64,000 nucleotides of DNA, taken from the NCBI GenBank assembly GCA_905181585.1, contig CAJIYG010000009.1:1-64000 (forward strand), read 5' to 3'. Positions 48,934 through 61,000 of the stretch are shown here, in pieces. How positions within the stretch are numbered: the stretch's first letter is position 1; every line of letters starts with the position of its first letter. Origin of the DNA: an uncultured Flavobacteriales bacterium. GTDB lineage: Bacteria; Bacteroidota; Bacteroidia; Flavobacteriales; BACL11. The notes beneath the pieces are model-generated. The model ran no database searches, was not told the origin of the DNA, and saw only the letters and a list, made by a program, of their open reading frames with translations. The position numbers and the translations under genes were made by a program.

Positions 48934-49886
48934 AAAATTTAATTTTCATAATTGGAGTTTTTATATCATTTTGTTCGAATGCTCAAGACATTCATTTTTC
49001 ACAGATCTATCATTCTAAATCTTTTATTAATCCAGCTTCTATAGGAAATCATTCTGAAAAATATAAATTTTCTTTTCATAGCAGGTCGCAATGGAGTTCA
49101 GTGTCTACTCCTTTTAGATCTAATTATTTTTCTATTAATATTAAAAACTTTTTAAAAGATAATAATTTCAGTTTTGATATTATTAATGATTTATCTGGAG
49201 ATTCTAATTTTAAGACAATAGGTTTTGGTAGTGGTATTTCTAGAGTAATGCTTAGTGATAAAAAAAATTCTCTATTGCTAGGTTTAAGGCTTTATATTAA
49301 AGAACGAAGTTTTAACTCAGATAATTTAGTTCTTTTAGACTTTGAGAGTTTTCTCAATTACAGCACTGTATATGCAGACCTTTCATGTGGCATGCTCTAT
49401 AATCGCTTTATAAGCTCAACCTCCAGTCTTTCACTCAGTGGCTCTATTGATCATATTAATAGGCCTAATATCTCTTTTTTTGAGAGCCAAAAAATAAAAT
49501 CTAGCTTTAGAAAAACAATTTCTTTATCTTATAGCCATAGCCCCAACACAAGATTAGAGTTTATTCCTTCCTTTTTCTTTTCTCAAATTTTATCTACTCA
49601 TGAAATTTTATATGGTATAAATTCTATTTATAATTTTGAGTCTAATGATAACTCTATTACTAAAATTAATACTGGCTTTTTTATTAGAGATAAAGATGCT
49701 TTTATAATAATATTAGGAGCAGATTTTAATCAATATTCATGCAATATTTCTTATGATATTAACACCTCCTCCTTAGCCGTGGCTAGCAATAATTATGGAG
49801 CATTTGAGATTTCTTTTCATTATAAAATCAATAGTAGAAAAAAAACTTTAAATAAAAATAAACAAGTATGTCCAAGCTATATATAA
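48930..49886 (+). CDS. PorP/SprF family outer-membrane protein
   Basis: Outer-membrane barrel of 318 residues. Signal peptide 1-18 (SNAQ) is followed by the family hallmark DIHFSQIYHSKSFINPASIG and then beta strands to the end. PorP/SprF-like proteins are encoded next to type B T9SS cargo and are needed for its secretion or attachment, as SprF is for the gliding adhesin SprB. The start is a GTG sharing bases with the TGA of the cargo gene, and its 3' end overlaps the OmpA-family gene by 19 bases, so the three are translationally linked. Confidence 0.9.
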   Translation: MKNLIFIIGVFISFCSNAQDIHFSQIYHSKSFINPASIGNHSEKYKFSFHSRSQWSSVSTPFRSNYFSINIKNFLKDNNFSFDIINDLSGDSNFKTIGFGSGISRVMLSDKKNSLLLGLRLYIKERSFNSDNLVLLDFESFLNYSTVYADLSCGMLYNRFISSTSSLSLSGSIDHINRPNISFFESQKIKSSFRKTISLSYSHSPNTRLEFIPSFFFSQILSTHEILYGINSIYNFESNDNSITKINTGFFIRDKDAFIIILGADFNQYSCNISYDINTSSLAVASNNYGAFEISFHYKINSRKKTLNKNKQVCPSYI

Positions 49887-51311
49887 TTTTTTTCTTTTTT
49901 CTTTTGACTAATCTTAACAGCTTTGGCCAAACAAATATTACTTTTCTAAATGGTGCTGTTAATAATTGCAATTCTCAGCTAAATTTTATTCTTATTAATG
50001 ATACCACTGCTATATACACTGATGTTTATAAAGAAAAACAAAAGTTTAGATCCAAAACATATTATTCTATTAAGAAAACAAATAATTGGCTTAAAGGTAT
50101 CGAGTATTTAAGTTCTTCTGATAATTCTAATATTTCTAACATTTCATTAGATCTTCAACAAAGTTTCATTTTTTATACTAAATGTTTTGAAGATTTTAGT
50201 AGCTTGTGATATTTATTTTACTCTAGATAATAAAGAATTTAGTCTTTCTCAGCTTAATTCAGAGGCATTTAGTGGTGATCATAACACACAACCATTCTTT
50301 TATAAATTTAAAGAAAATCGCGTATTGTATTTTGTCTCTGATCGTAATGGGGGGTATGGAGGGCTTGATGTTTGGTTTTCTATTATTGATTCTGCTGGTA
50401 ATTTTAGCTTTCCAATAAATGCAGGTCCAAAAATTAATACAATAGCGGATGAAATAACTCCTTTTTACTTACCACTTTCTAATACTCTATATTTTAGTTC
50501 TTCTAATAAAGATACAGGACTCGGTGGTTTTGATGTTTATTCTTCTATAGGCTCTTTAAATAGATGGGAAACATCGATAAACATGAGCTCAATTAATTCG
50601 GAATACGATGAAATGTATTTTTCATTATTTAATGATAAAAATGCCTTTTTTTCTTCTAATAGAATTACCGATTCATCATCATTTTGCTGTAATAATATCT
50701 ACTCTGTTGAATTTGAAAATGAAATTATTGATATCCAAGATACAATTCAAGACTTATCTGATAATGCAGGATTTGTTCCGTTTGAAATTTACTTTGATAA
50801 TAATTCTCCAAACCCCAGATTTTTCGATTCCAATAATGACTTGATCTTTTCATACAAGAAGTTTTATGTTGATTATTTCAAAAATCGAGAATCATATTAT
50901 TACAATCAAAATGATTCAATTATAGATTTTTTCTTTGAATCAACTCTCAAGAAAGGCTATAAAGGATTAATTTCTATGCTTGAAAATACTTTGTTTGATT
51001 TATCTAAAGGTTTTATCGTAGAACTTACTATTCAGGGTTATGCAAGTCCTTTAGCTTCTGATAGCTATAATAGGAAACTTTCTTCTTTAAGAATTAAATC
51101 AATTCTTAATTTTATAAATGAGTATTCAGACTTAAGTTTAAGTAAGTATATCTCAGACTCTAAATTAATAATTAATGAACTACCTCTTGGTGAATCAGAA
51201 AGTTTCTTAAGTGTTAGTGACGATCCTGAAGATATAAAAAAATCAATTTTAAGTATTGAAGCAATTTTATCTAGAAAAGTTACTATTTTAAATATGAAAT
51301 CTTACAAATAA
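49868..51311 (+). CDS. OmpA-family outer-membrane protein with PD40-like repeats, one frame break
   Basis: Third member of the T9SS trio, about 480 residues. Signal peptide 1-20 (SFGQ), then PD40/WD40-like strands (NRVLYFVSDRNGGYGGLDVW, NTLYFSSSNKDTGLGGFDVY, DKNAFFSSNR) and a C-terminal OmpA-like domain with LTIQGYASPLASDSYNRKLSSLRI, the peptidoglycan-binding fold. The frame is lost near 50205, where the first part ends FEDFSSL and a one-base change gives CDIYFTLDNKEFSLSQ. It probably links the barrel and surface protein to the cell wall. It converges with the next minus-strand gene, overlapping by 10 bases. Confidence 0.83.
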
Positions 51312-51901
51312 AAAATTGTAAATAACATTGTGCAAATACCCATAATAAATCCTGCATAAATCTGCTGTGGACTATGGGCATTCTCTTTCAGTCTGGAATA
51401 ACCGAGAACTCCTGACAGAAGTATAGATGTTATTATTAGGTCTTGAAACCCCCCATATAGTAAGCCTAACGATATAAAAGTTCCACATGCACCGCTAATT
51501 CCAATCATGTGCAAACTGATTTTCCATTTTTTACTTACGATCATTGCTAAACTCATGATAAAAATTGACCCTAAATATATCCGCTTAAGGATTGGGGAAT
51601 AAAAAAGTATATCCTTTAATAGAAAAAAACCTATAACAAACCAAATAATAGTACAGCAAAGCACAAGTAATCTTTCAGACAAAAGTTCAAGTTCAAGTGT
51701 TTTAACTTTTTTAAGAAGAATAAAAAAGAAGATATTTATTAGAGGGAAAAAAATTGTAAACAAAAATGCAATTAAAAAAATTATCTTAATCTGATAATTT
51801 AAAATTAAGATATTTGGCAATTTGAGAATACTAATATATAGCGTTAAAAAGGGAATAAAAATCGGATGTAGAATTATTGAAAAAAATCTTGATAGTTTCA
51901 T
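51302..51901 (-). CDS. Polytopic membrane protein, possibly PAP2-like
   Basis: Membrane protein of 199 residues with about six hydrophobic helices. Conserved-looking patches are KISLHMIGISGACGTFISLG and RLKENAHSPQQIYAGFIMG, whose His and charged residues near helix ends recall the PAP2 phosphatase active site (SGH and RxxxxxH), though neither motif is complete. Bacteroidota carry many such uncharacterised PAP2-like proteins. It overlaps the end of rpoN (ATGA), so it is the last gene of the dxs-asnS-rpoN run. The function is a guess. Confidence 0.55.
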   Translation of the reverse strand: MKLSRFFSIILHPIFIPFLTLYISILKLPNILILNYQIKIIFLIAFLFTIFFPLINIFFFILLKKVKTLELELLSERLLVLCCTIIWFVIGFFLLKDILFYSPILKRIYLGSIFIMSLAMIVSKKWKISLHMIGISGACGTFISLGLLYGGFQDLIITSILLSGVLGYSRLKENAHSPQQIYAGFIMGICTMLFTIFYL

Positions 51902-53233
51902 AATATCTTTTTCCTTAATCTCGCGGTAGGTATGGAGAGGGATTCTCGATATTTTGAAACAGTTCTTCTGGCTATCGAATATCCATTTTTCTCTAATAAT
52001 TCACATAATAATTCATCAATATATGGATTCGTTTTATCTTCAGAATTAATAATTTCTTCTAATGTAATTTTTATCTCTTTAGTAGAGATTTTTTCTCCAC
52101 TTTCTTTTGTGAAAGCTTCAGAAAAAAGTTCTTTTAATAGAAAGACGCCAAATGTGGTCTCGACGTACTTACTATTTGTAACCCTTGAAACTCGTAGATA
52201 TATCAACATTAATTAAGCCAGCTATATCTGCTAATTTCATTGGCTTTAATTTTTTTTCATCTCCCGAAATAAAATATTTTTCCTGAATTTTAGCTATGTT
52301 TTTCATAACACCTAATAATGTTATTTCTCTTTGTTTTATTGCTTCTTTAAACCATTGCGCCTTTTCTATTTTTTGTTTTAAGAATTTTTTAGTTTCTTGG
52401 TCTTTAGTTTCATTATATAAATTCTTATAAAAAGAATTTACTCCTAATTTTTTGCGATAATTATTATTTACAGTAACCACTAAATCATCATTCTTTTCAT
52501 AAACAAAGAAGTCTGGGATTACAAAGTTTGTTTCGGTATTGTTTTTGCTAAATCCACTACTTGGATATGGCCTAAGTTTTTCTATCTCATCATAAACAAG
52601 CTTTAAAGTTTCATCACTAATCTTGTTTTCTTTTTTAATTTTTTCAAAATTATTCTTCTTTAACTCATCAAAATTATTTTCGATAATTTCAATAATAAGA
52701 TTTTTATTTTTAGCATCTCCTTTTTTTATTTGAACAATCAGACTTTCCTTAATAGATTTAGATCCAATTCCAGTAGGTTCAAGGCTTTTAATAATCTTTA
52801 TGGCATTTACAATTTCATCTTCTCTGACTTTTCTTTCGTTTATAATAAAAAAGTCATCTTTGATTGCTTGAATATTTCTTTTTATAAGACCATCTTCATC
52901 TATACTATCTATTGTGAATTCAATTACTTCTTTTTGAGATTCTGTAATGTTTAATCCTAATATTTGATCTTTTAAAAAGGTGTAAATTGTTTTATTATTT
53001 TCTGAAGAAATATTTTTAAGATAGTCATTATGAGGCTCTTTGTCTTTATACAAGGCTCGTTGCTCATAATTTTCTTCATTATCTAATTCTTCTTCAAGGG
53101 CTGGGTTCTCTTCTAGCTCTTCTTCTATTTTCTTGTCAATTAAGACAATAGGGGTTTGTAATAAATTTAATAATTGAATTTGCCGAGGGCTAAGCTGAGC
53201 TTTAAGTTTTAAATTCTGCTTAAGTTCTTGCAT
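51898..53233 (-). CDS. rpoN: RNA polymerase sigma-54 factor, one frame break
   Basis: Alternative sigma factor recognising -24/-12 promoters and requiring an AAA+ activator. The N-terminal activator-interacting region is glutamine- and leucine-rich (LKAQLSPRQIQLLNLLQTPI), followed by an acidic stretch, the core-binding domain (LEPTGIGSKSIKESL) and the DNA-binding domain with IAGLINVDIST/VSRVTNSKYVETTFG. The RpoN box is ARRTVSKYR near the C-terminus. One extra base near 52195 splits the gene inside the helix-turn-helix; the two halves join as ISTVSRVTNSK, giving about 445 residues. It starts 2 bases after asnS. Confidence 0.94.
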
Positions 53234-53235
53234 TT

Positions 53236-54684
53236 TTAAAAATCAGCATTTTGTGGTGTTCTTGGAAAAGGTATTACATCTCTGATATTTTTCATGCCTG
53301 TTACATACATTATTAGTCTTTCAAACCCAAGCCCAAAACCACTATGCACACAACTTCCAAATTTCCTTGTTTCCAGATACCACCAAAGTTCTTTTTGATC
53401 TACATCCATTTCTTTCATTCTTTTAGTCAGATAATCATACCGCTCCTCTCTTTGTGAGCCTCCTACAATTTCTCCTATCTGCGGAAATAAGATGTCCATC
53501 GCTCGAACAGTCTTATTGTCTTCATTCATTCTCATGTAGAATGCTTTTATTTCTTTTGGATAGTCAGTAATTATTACTGGTTTTTTAAATTTTTTCTCAA
53601 CCAAATATCTTTCATGTTCAGACTGTAAGTCAGCTCCAAAACCTTCAATGATATATTCAAATTTCTTTTTCTTATTTGGTTTACTATTTTTTAGTATTTC
53701 GATAGCTTCCGTGTATGTTAATCGCTCAAAGTTGGTTCTCCGTTATAAATCTAAGTCTCTCTCTCTAAGCCCATTTCCGACCTCTCCTCCTTTTTTCAAT
53801 AGGCTTTCTTCCTTTTGTAAATCGCTCATCTAAAAAACCGAATATCGTCCTTGCACATTTTCTAATGTATATTGTATGCAAAACTTTAAAAACTCTTCAG
53901 CAACATCCATGTTTTCTGATAAATCTGCAAACGCTATTTCTGGTTCAATCATCCAAAACTCTGAAAGGTGTCTCGAGGTATTAGATTTTTCAGCTCTGAA
54001 TGTTGGCCCAAATGTGTACACTTTTCCCAGACCAAGAGCAGCAAGTTCAGCCTCTAATTGTCCTGAGACTGTTAGGTTTGTCTGTTTTCCAAAAAAGTCT
54101 CTTGAATAATCTATTTCTTTTTCGTCATCTAGTGGTAAATCTTTTAGGTTTAGTGCACTAACTTTAAACATTTCTCCTGCCCCTTCTGCATCAGCTCCGG
54201 TTATTATTGGAGTATGGATATTAAAATAACCTCTATCATTAAAGAATTTATGTACTGCAAAAGTTAGCGTATGCCGAATTCTAAAAACAGCAGAAAATGT
54301 ATTTGTTCTAAATCTTAGATGAGCTTTTTCTCTTAAGAATTCTAAACTATGTTTTTTAGGTTGTAATGGGTATTCTTCAGCAGATGATTCTCCTAATATT
54401 ATTATTTCTGTAGCTAAAATTTCTAGGTTTTGACCAGATCCCTGTGAGCTTTGTAGTATTCCTTTTACTCGCAATGAGACACCTGTATTTATATTTTTTA
54501 AAATATTTTCTTTAAAATCTTTCGATTCAGCTACTACCTGAATATTTTTTATTGTAGACCCATCGTTCAAAGTAATAAATGCTACATTTTTACTCCCTCT
54601 CTTAGTGCGAACCCAACCATTTATGTTTAATTCCTTATTTAGTTGTGGATTGTCAATTATGTTTTTTATTGATTTTTCTAGCAT
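53236..54684 (-). CDS. asnS: Asparaginyl-tRNA synthetase, several frame breaks
   Basis: Class IIb synthetase charging tRNA(Asn), about 480 residues. An N-terminal OB-fold anticodon-binding domain ([22 protein letters not shown]) is followed by the catalytic domain with motif 1 and 2 regions ([39 protein letters not shown]) and motif 3 [15 protein letters not shown], ending [12 protein letters not shown]. Between about 53830 and 53605 the frame shifts at least three times; recognisable fragments such as [30 protein letters not shown] and [15 protein letters not shown] fill the gap in family order. Errors are far likelier than loss of an essential gene. It lies 12 bases after dxs. Confidence 0.93.
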
Positions 54685-54696
54685 AAAATATTTTCT

Positions 54697-56629
54697 TTAG
54701 CCTGTTTGAGACATAGATTCGCTACCAGCTAATTCTTTTACTGCCTTAATCACTGAGTTGATATCAATACCACAATCTCTTATATAAATCATTTTGAGAG
54801 CCATGGTTAATAAAATTATCTGGAATACCTAATCTTTTTACTTTTGAGTTATAACCTTTATCGCTCATAAATTCAATAATAGCACTCCCAAATCCACCTT
54901 GCAAGCAGCCATCTTCAATAGTAATTACTTTATCAAATCTTTTAAAGATATCATTTAATACTTTTTCATCGAGAGGTTTTATAAATATCATATTCCAATG
55001 TGCTACACTGATACCCATTTTTTTAAATTGCTCTTGTGCTTCCATTACAAAATTACCAGGATTTCCTATAGATAGTATTGCAATTTCAGTACCATCATTT
55101 ATCATTTCAGCTTCACCAATTTTTATTTCTTTCATCTGATTTTTCCAATCTATTGTAACTCCTTTCCCTCTAGGGTATCTGATTGCAAATGGTCCTGTAT
55201 TTGTTTTTTGTGCTGTATACATTAGATCCCTTAAGTTGTGTTCATTCATTGGCGCTGAAACAATAAGGTTTGGTACACATCTTAAATATGCCATATCAAA
55301 TACACCGTGATGAGTTGCTCCGTCAGCACCAACTAATCCACCTCGATCTAAGCAAAAAATTACATGTAGATTTTGAATTGCTACATCATGAATTACCTGA
55401 TCATAAGCTCTTTGTAGAAATGTTGAGTAGATATTGCAAAAAGGAACTATCCCTTGCGTGGCTAAGCCAGCAGAGAAGGTCACCGCGTGTTGTTCTGCTA
55501 TACCTACGTCATATGTCCTTTTAGGAAATTCTTTCATCATTTTATTAAGAGAGCTTCCGCTTAGCATTGCAGGAGTAACAGCTACAATTTTTTTATTTTT
55601 ATTTGCTAACTCTATAATAGTGTCTCCAAAAACATCTTGATATTTAGGTGGGGAAGCTTTTTTTTGAATTTTTGCAAACTCACCAGTGTCTTTATTGAAA
55701 ATTCCAGGGGCATGCCATTTTGTGGCATCTCCTTTTTCAGAAAATTCATATCCTTTTCCTTTTTCTGTTATGCAGTGTAATATCTTTGGGCCAGGGATTT
55801 CTTTTAAATCTCTTAGCACTCTTACTAAATGTTCAGTATTATGCCCGTCAATTGGTCCAAAATATCTGAAATTTAATGACTCAAAGTAATTACTTTCACC
55901 TAAGATCGTAGATTTAACAGCTCCTTCTATTTTTTTTGCAACTGTCTGTGCACTACTTCCAAACTTACTTATTTTACCAAGTATTTTCCAAATTTTATTT
56001 CGAGCTTTGTTGTATGTTTTTGATGTAGAAATATCTGTTAAATATTCTTTCAGAGCTCCAACAGCTGGGTCAATTGACATGCAATTATCGTTTAAAATAA
56101 CTATCAAGTTCGTATCTTCAACGCCTGCATGATTCAGTCCCTCAAATGCTAAGCCTGCAGTCATTGCTCCATCTCCAATTACAGCAATATGCTGTTGTTC
56201 GGGATCACTTGCTCCTAATGACATTCCTAGCGCTGCCGAGATAGAGGTTGACGAATGCCCAACACCAAATGTATCGTAAACGCTTTCACTTCTCTTGGGA
56301 AAACCGCTTAGACCTTTGTATGTTCTATTGGTATGAAAATTATCTTTTCTTCCTGTTAAAATCTTGTGACCATAAGCTTGGTGGCCAACATCCCAGACCA
56401 ATTGATCTTTAGGTGTGTTAAACACATAGTGTATTGCAATAGTTAATTCAACTACTCCAAGGCTTGCGCCAAAGTGTCCGCCTTTTTCAGAAACAATTTC
56501 TATAATAAACTTCCTTAATTCAGCACTTAATTTACTAAGATCATTGATCTTAATTTTCCTTAAGTCTGATGGGGAGTTAATTTTTTTAAGGAATGTTCCT
56601 TGATTATATTTTTTGTTTTCTTCTAGCAT
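54697..56629 (-). CDS. dxs: 1-deoxy-D-xylulose-5-phosphate synthase, frame break near the C-terminus
   Basis: Thiamine-diphosphate enzyme condensing pyruvate and glyceraldehyde-3-phosphate, the first step of the MEP pathway; about 644 residues. Visible are LVWDVGHQAYGHKILTGR, the ThDP motif GDGAMTAGLAFEGLNHAG...NDN, the transketolase signature DVGIAEQHAVTFSAGLA and DRGGLVGADGATHHG. A one-base shift near 54787 replaces the last residues; the true end reads DCGIDINSVIKAVKELAGSES and stops at 54697. It has its own -7 box 8 bases before the ATG. With dxr elsewhere in the window, two MEP genes lie in separate transcripts. Confidence 0.95.
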
Positions 56630-56637
56630 TTCTTTTT

Positions 56638-56645
56638 CAAAGGTA
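56638..56645 (-). promoter_or_regulatory. Predicted -7 box (TACCTTTG) of dxs
   Basis: On the minus strand TACCTTTG matches TAnnTTTG exactly, only 8 bases before the dxs ATG, implying a very short or absent leader. It lies just downstream of the efflux-operon terminator. No -33 TTG was found. Confidence 0.5.
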
Positions 56646-56667
56646 AGACATCTTTAAATTCTATCAT

Positions 56668-56700
56668 AAAAAAAGCATATTAATATTAATATAATATGCT
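56668..56700 (-). terminator. Rho-independent terminator of the efflux operon
   Basis: Inverted repeat AGCATATTA/TAATATGCT (56674-56682 and 56692-56700), followed on the minus strand by seven T residues. It overlaps the last codons and stop of the TolC-type gene (stop at 56686), and separates the efflux operon from dxs. Confidence 0.78.
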
Positions 56701-58008
56701 ACCGGAGATTCTATAAAGATTAAGTTCAGCTAATTTTGTCAAATACATACTCTGATTTAATTTATTTTGTGATTGCTCCAGTTCCATTTGAGCCTTCCTA
56801 AAATCATTATTACTCATTATCCCTTGCTTATATTGTTCTTTTGCTCGTGTAAAAAAATTTTCTGCAGATTTTTTATTTCTTTTTTCAAGATTACTAATAT
56901 TTATGTTTGATATATATTGATCAAATGTTTGTTTAAGTTCTGAATAGATTTCTAATTCTATTTTCTCTAATAATAATTTATTTGATTCTATTTGAATTTT
57001 GGCATTTTTAAGCATTTTGCTTTTTGTGAAACCATCAAAAATATTCCAGTAAAAGTTAATTACTGCTCCCAAACCAATATCATTTTGATTGCTAATTAAG
57101 CTTGTATTACTCTTATTTAAATTATATCCATAATTAGCCATCAAAGATATTTTAGGGAAATAGTTTGAGCTGACAATTTTTTTATCAGCTTCCATTACTT
57201 CTGTTATACATTTTTGCAATAGTATATTTTGATTATTAAGTTTTGCTTTTTCCTTTAGAGTTTCGAAATTTATAACCTTCTTGTTTAGGCTTATATTTTC
57301 TACTTTAAAATCTAAAAAGTTATTGCTATTTAGTAATTTTTTTAATGATTGTTTAGATTGATTTAATTCAAATTTTACATTTATATATTTAGTACTATCA
57401 TTATTTAAATCTATTTCGGCACTCAGAAGATCTAACTTCGACGATGAACCATATTTATTTCTCTCAACTACTTTTTTATATCTTTCTAATGAGATATCTA
57501 TTATTTTTTGGTTTATTTCTAGCTGTCTCTGTAAAAATGAAATATCATAATAATATTTAGCTGATTTTATTAGTATTTGCTCAATTTGAATTTGTAGTTC
57601 AATAGATTTAATATCATTTTCCTTGTTTAATTTTTTATAAGTATAGAAAGAAGATAGTCCATTAAAAAGATTATATTTTATTTCAATACCCGCATTTAAA
57701 GATGAAGATTCTGATTCTGTACTATTTACGCTTGGAAACTCATTTGTAGCAAAATCTATATTCGATTCCCCTTCATTTACTCCTGCACCTGCTATAATGT
57801 TTATGCTTGGAAATAGTTTTGCTTGTCCTAAACTAGATGAGTTTTTTGCTATTTCTCGTTCATTTTTTTTAATTTTAATATCAATATTTTTTTCTAGAGC
57901 TATTGTAAAAACCTCTTCTATTGTTAGTGTTGTCTGAGCGTATGAGACTAGACTTGTAAAAACGAAGAAAATTGTCATTATCTTCATTATCTTATTACAT
58001 TTTTTCAT
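56686..58008 (-). CDS. TolC family outer-membrane efflux protein
   Basis: Outer-membrane channel protein of 440 residues. Signal peptide to SYAQ (about residue 24), then TLTIEEVFTIALEKNIDIKI, the start of the first OEP repeat, and the second repeat beginning near INFETLKEKAKLNNQNILLQ. Long helices end in SNNDFRKAQMELEQSQNKLNQ, which fits the coiled periplasmic tunnel. It overlaps the RND gene by 14 bases and is the last gene of the TetR-HlyD-RND-TolC operon, with a terminator across its stop codon. It should connect the inner-membrane pump to the exterior. Confidence 0.92.
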   Translation of the reverse strand: MKKCNKIMKIMTIFFVFTSLVSYAQTTLTIEEVFTIALEKNIDIKIKKNEREIAKNSSSLGQAKLFPSINIIAGAGVNEGESNIDFATNEFPSVNSTESESSSLNAGIEIKYNLFNGLSSFYTYKKLNKENDIKSIELQIQIEQILIKSAKYYYDISFLQRQLEINQKIIDISLERYKKVVERNKYGSSSKLDLLSAEIDLNNDSTKYINVKFELNQSKQSLKKLLNSNNFLDFKVENISLNKKVINFETLKEKAKLNNQNILLQKCITEVMEADKKIVSSNYFPKISLMANYGYNLNKSNTSLISNQNDIGLGAVINFYWNIFDGFTKSKMLKNAKIQIESNKLLLEKIELEIYSELKQTFDQYISNINISNLEKRNKKSAENFFTRAKEQYKQGIMSNNDFRKAQMELEQSQNKLNQSMYLTKLAELNLYRISGSILY

Positions 58009-61000
58009 AAATCATTTCTTTAATTGCTGGTTCTCTATCCTCACTATTAAGTTTTTCCCCGCTAAAAACCCATTCTTTGATAAACCGAATTTTATTTATA
58101 ATTTTTAGCAAAGCCGGTAGGAATACAAGTGTTAAAAGAGTTGCCATAATTAATCCATAAGCTATTGCAATTGCCATTGGTATTAAAAATTGAGCCTGTA
58201 GTTGTTTCTCAAAAATTAAAGGTGCTAATCCTACAATTGTTGTGACTGATGTTAATAGTATTGGTCTAAACCTTGACATACCAGTTATGGTTAGTGCTTT
58301 ATCAAATTTTTCACCTGACTTAAGGTTAGTGTTAAACTTGCTTATGAACACTAGCGAATCATTTACTAGAATCCCAATTAATGCTATCATTCCAAAATAT
58401 GAAAACATAGAAAGCTGAAAATCATGAATAAAATGACCCCAGCCTACTCCAATAAAACCAAAGGGAATAAGAGTGAAAACTGCAAATGTTTGTAAAAAGC
58501 TTCTAAATGTAAATAATATTATTGTTAGCATTAATATTAGCACTATTGGCCCTGAAGTTTTTAAAGAATTACCTGTCTCTTCCTGTGATCTTATTTGACC
58601 CTCTATTGAATGATTTATTGAAGGGTAATTTGTTTTAATTTCAGTATTTATAAATTCTTCTATTGATGAAGTAATTGTAATTGGATTATCTGTTTTAGGG
58701 TTTAGTAGATCTGCATTTATTTGTATAGACCTTTTTCCATATAAGTGATCGATACTTACTAGTCCTCTTTTTATTGTAATCTCGGTCAGATCTTTAACTA
58801 AATAGTCTTTATTTAATAACTTAATCCGCATTTGCTCAAGATCTCTTATTGAATTTCTATCTTCTTTAGAGTATCTAATCCATACTTTCACTTCATCAGT
58901 TCCAATCTGAAGTTTCTGTGATTCTAGACCATAAAACCCTTTCCTAATTTCATTCATTATTTCATTTGTTGATAGCCCCATTTGAAATGCTTTATTCTTT
59001 AATTTAAGTTCAATTTCTTTAAGACCTTTTTGATCACTACTTTGAATGTTTTTCATTGTTCCAAGTTGATTCATTTGCTCTTTTAAAATTTCTATAGCAT
59101 TATTGAGCTCATCACTATCTTCTGAATAAAGAGCAATACTTATTGCTTTTCCAAATGGTCCACTGACATCAAATGATAATGATTCTACGCCTGGAATTTC
59201 ACCAACATTATTTTTTAAGAAATTTGTTATTTCTGATGTTCCGATACTTCTTTCCTCAGATGGAAGTAATATTATATTTAAAGCAGCTTTTTCAGAGCCT
59301 TGGGCAGTTGGTTCTGCCCAATCATCACTTGCTTGCGTATTTCCAATAGTTTTTTCTATGGCTATAAATAAAGATTTACCCTCATTATATTTTTCGCTAA
59401 TTTCTTTGTTTGTTTCAATTATTTTATCTTCGATATAATTAATCCACTTTACTGTTTTTTCTTCGCTTGTACCAGCTTCAAATTTTAAATTTATAATAAT
59501 ATTGTCTCCCTCAATATTTGGAAAAACTGTTGACTTAATTAAGCCTGCACTCATCGCGCTAATTGTGATTGCAAGTAAACACACTGATGATAATATAATT
59601 GTAAATGGATTTTTTAATGTAAAACTTAGCAATGGAGTATAGTAGCGTATTCTAATGTTTTCTAAAAAACTAGTTGATTTACTAATAATTTTTTTTATTA
59701 TTTTATTTGGTTGTTTGCCTTTTAATGCCTTTGAATGCGCGATATGTGTCGGCAGTATAAAAGCACCCTCAATTAGTGAAAAGATTAAAGTTCCGATTAC
59801 AACAAAACCCATCTCTGGGAAAAAGTCCCCAAGCATTCCATCCAGCATAAAGAAAAGTGAAAATGCAACAATTGTTGTAAGAATTGCTGAGAAAACAGCA
59901 GGAAGCACTTCTAATGTTCCATTAATAGCAGCGTTGTATGGATCCTCACCTTTTTCATATCTTTGATATATATTTTCGGCAATAACAATTCCATCATCTA
60001 CTAATATTCCTATTACAATTATCATTCCAAATAATGATATTACATTTAATGTGATTCCATAAAAAGAAGCAAGAATAAACATTCCTGCAAATGATATTGG
60101 TATTGCAATTGCTACCCATCCAGCAAGGCTTGGATGAAGAAATAGGGTTAATATTATTAATACTAAAATAAAACCAATTATCCCATTCTTATTAAGAAGA
60201 GCAATTCTCTGCTCGATAATTATTGAACTATCCTGAATCACATCTGCTCTTATATCATTATTAATTAGATTAAAATTTTCAATATATGCTTTTGTCTTGC
60301 TTGCAACTATGCTAATGTCCTCGTTATTTGTATTAAACACATTTATCACTACCCCCTTTACATTGTTAAAGTATTTTCTGTTTGAAACATCCTGCCAAAC
60401 TCTTTTGACATTGGCGATATCTTTTATTTTAATAATGCGATCATTTAATTTTTTGACAACAATTTCCCCAATTTCTTTATCTTGATATTTCTTATTGTTA
60501 CTGCGGATTTTATAATTTTCTTTACTTGTTTTTATTGTTCCTCCGGTGATGTCTATATTTTCATTTTTAATTGAAAAAGCTATTTCATCAAAAGAAATAT
60601 TAAATTTTTTCAAATCATTCTCTCTAACACTAATTTCTATTTCTTCGATTGGATATCCTGAAATTTTGACTTTAGATATCCCATCTAAAGCCTTAAGGTC
60701 ATCTTCAATTTTTTCTGCGACTCCTTTTAATTGTCGTAAACTTACATTTCCATTTATTGCAAATGATATTGAGGGGTTTAGGTCTTCCATTAAAAAGATT
60801 GAAGGAGACTCCATTTGTTGTGGAAAAGAGCTTATTCTATCTACTGCATTTTTAACGTCCTGTAATACATATTGATTATTTGCATTATTCTCTATTTCAA
60901 TTGTAACTCTACTTGTATTTTCAAGTGATTTGGATGTGATACGTTTTATACCTGTAATACCATCAAGATTATCTTCAATTTTTAAGGTAACCATTTGTTC

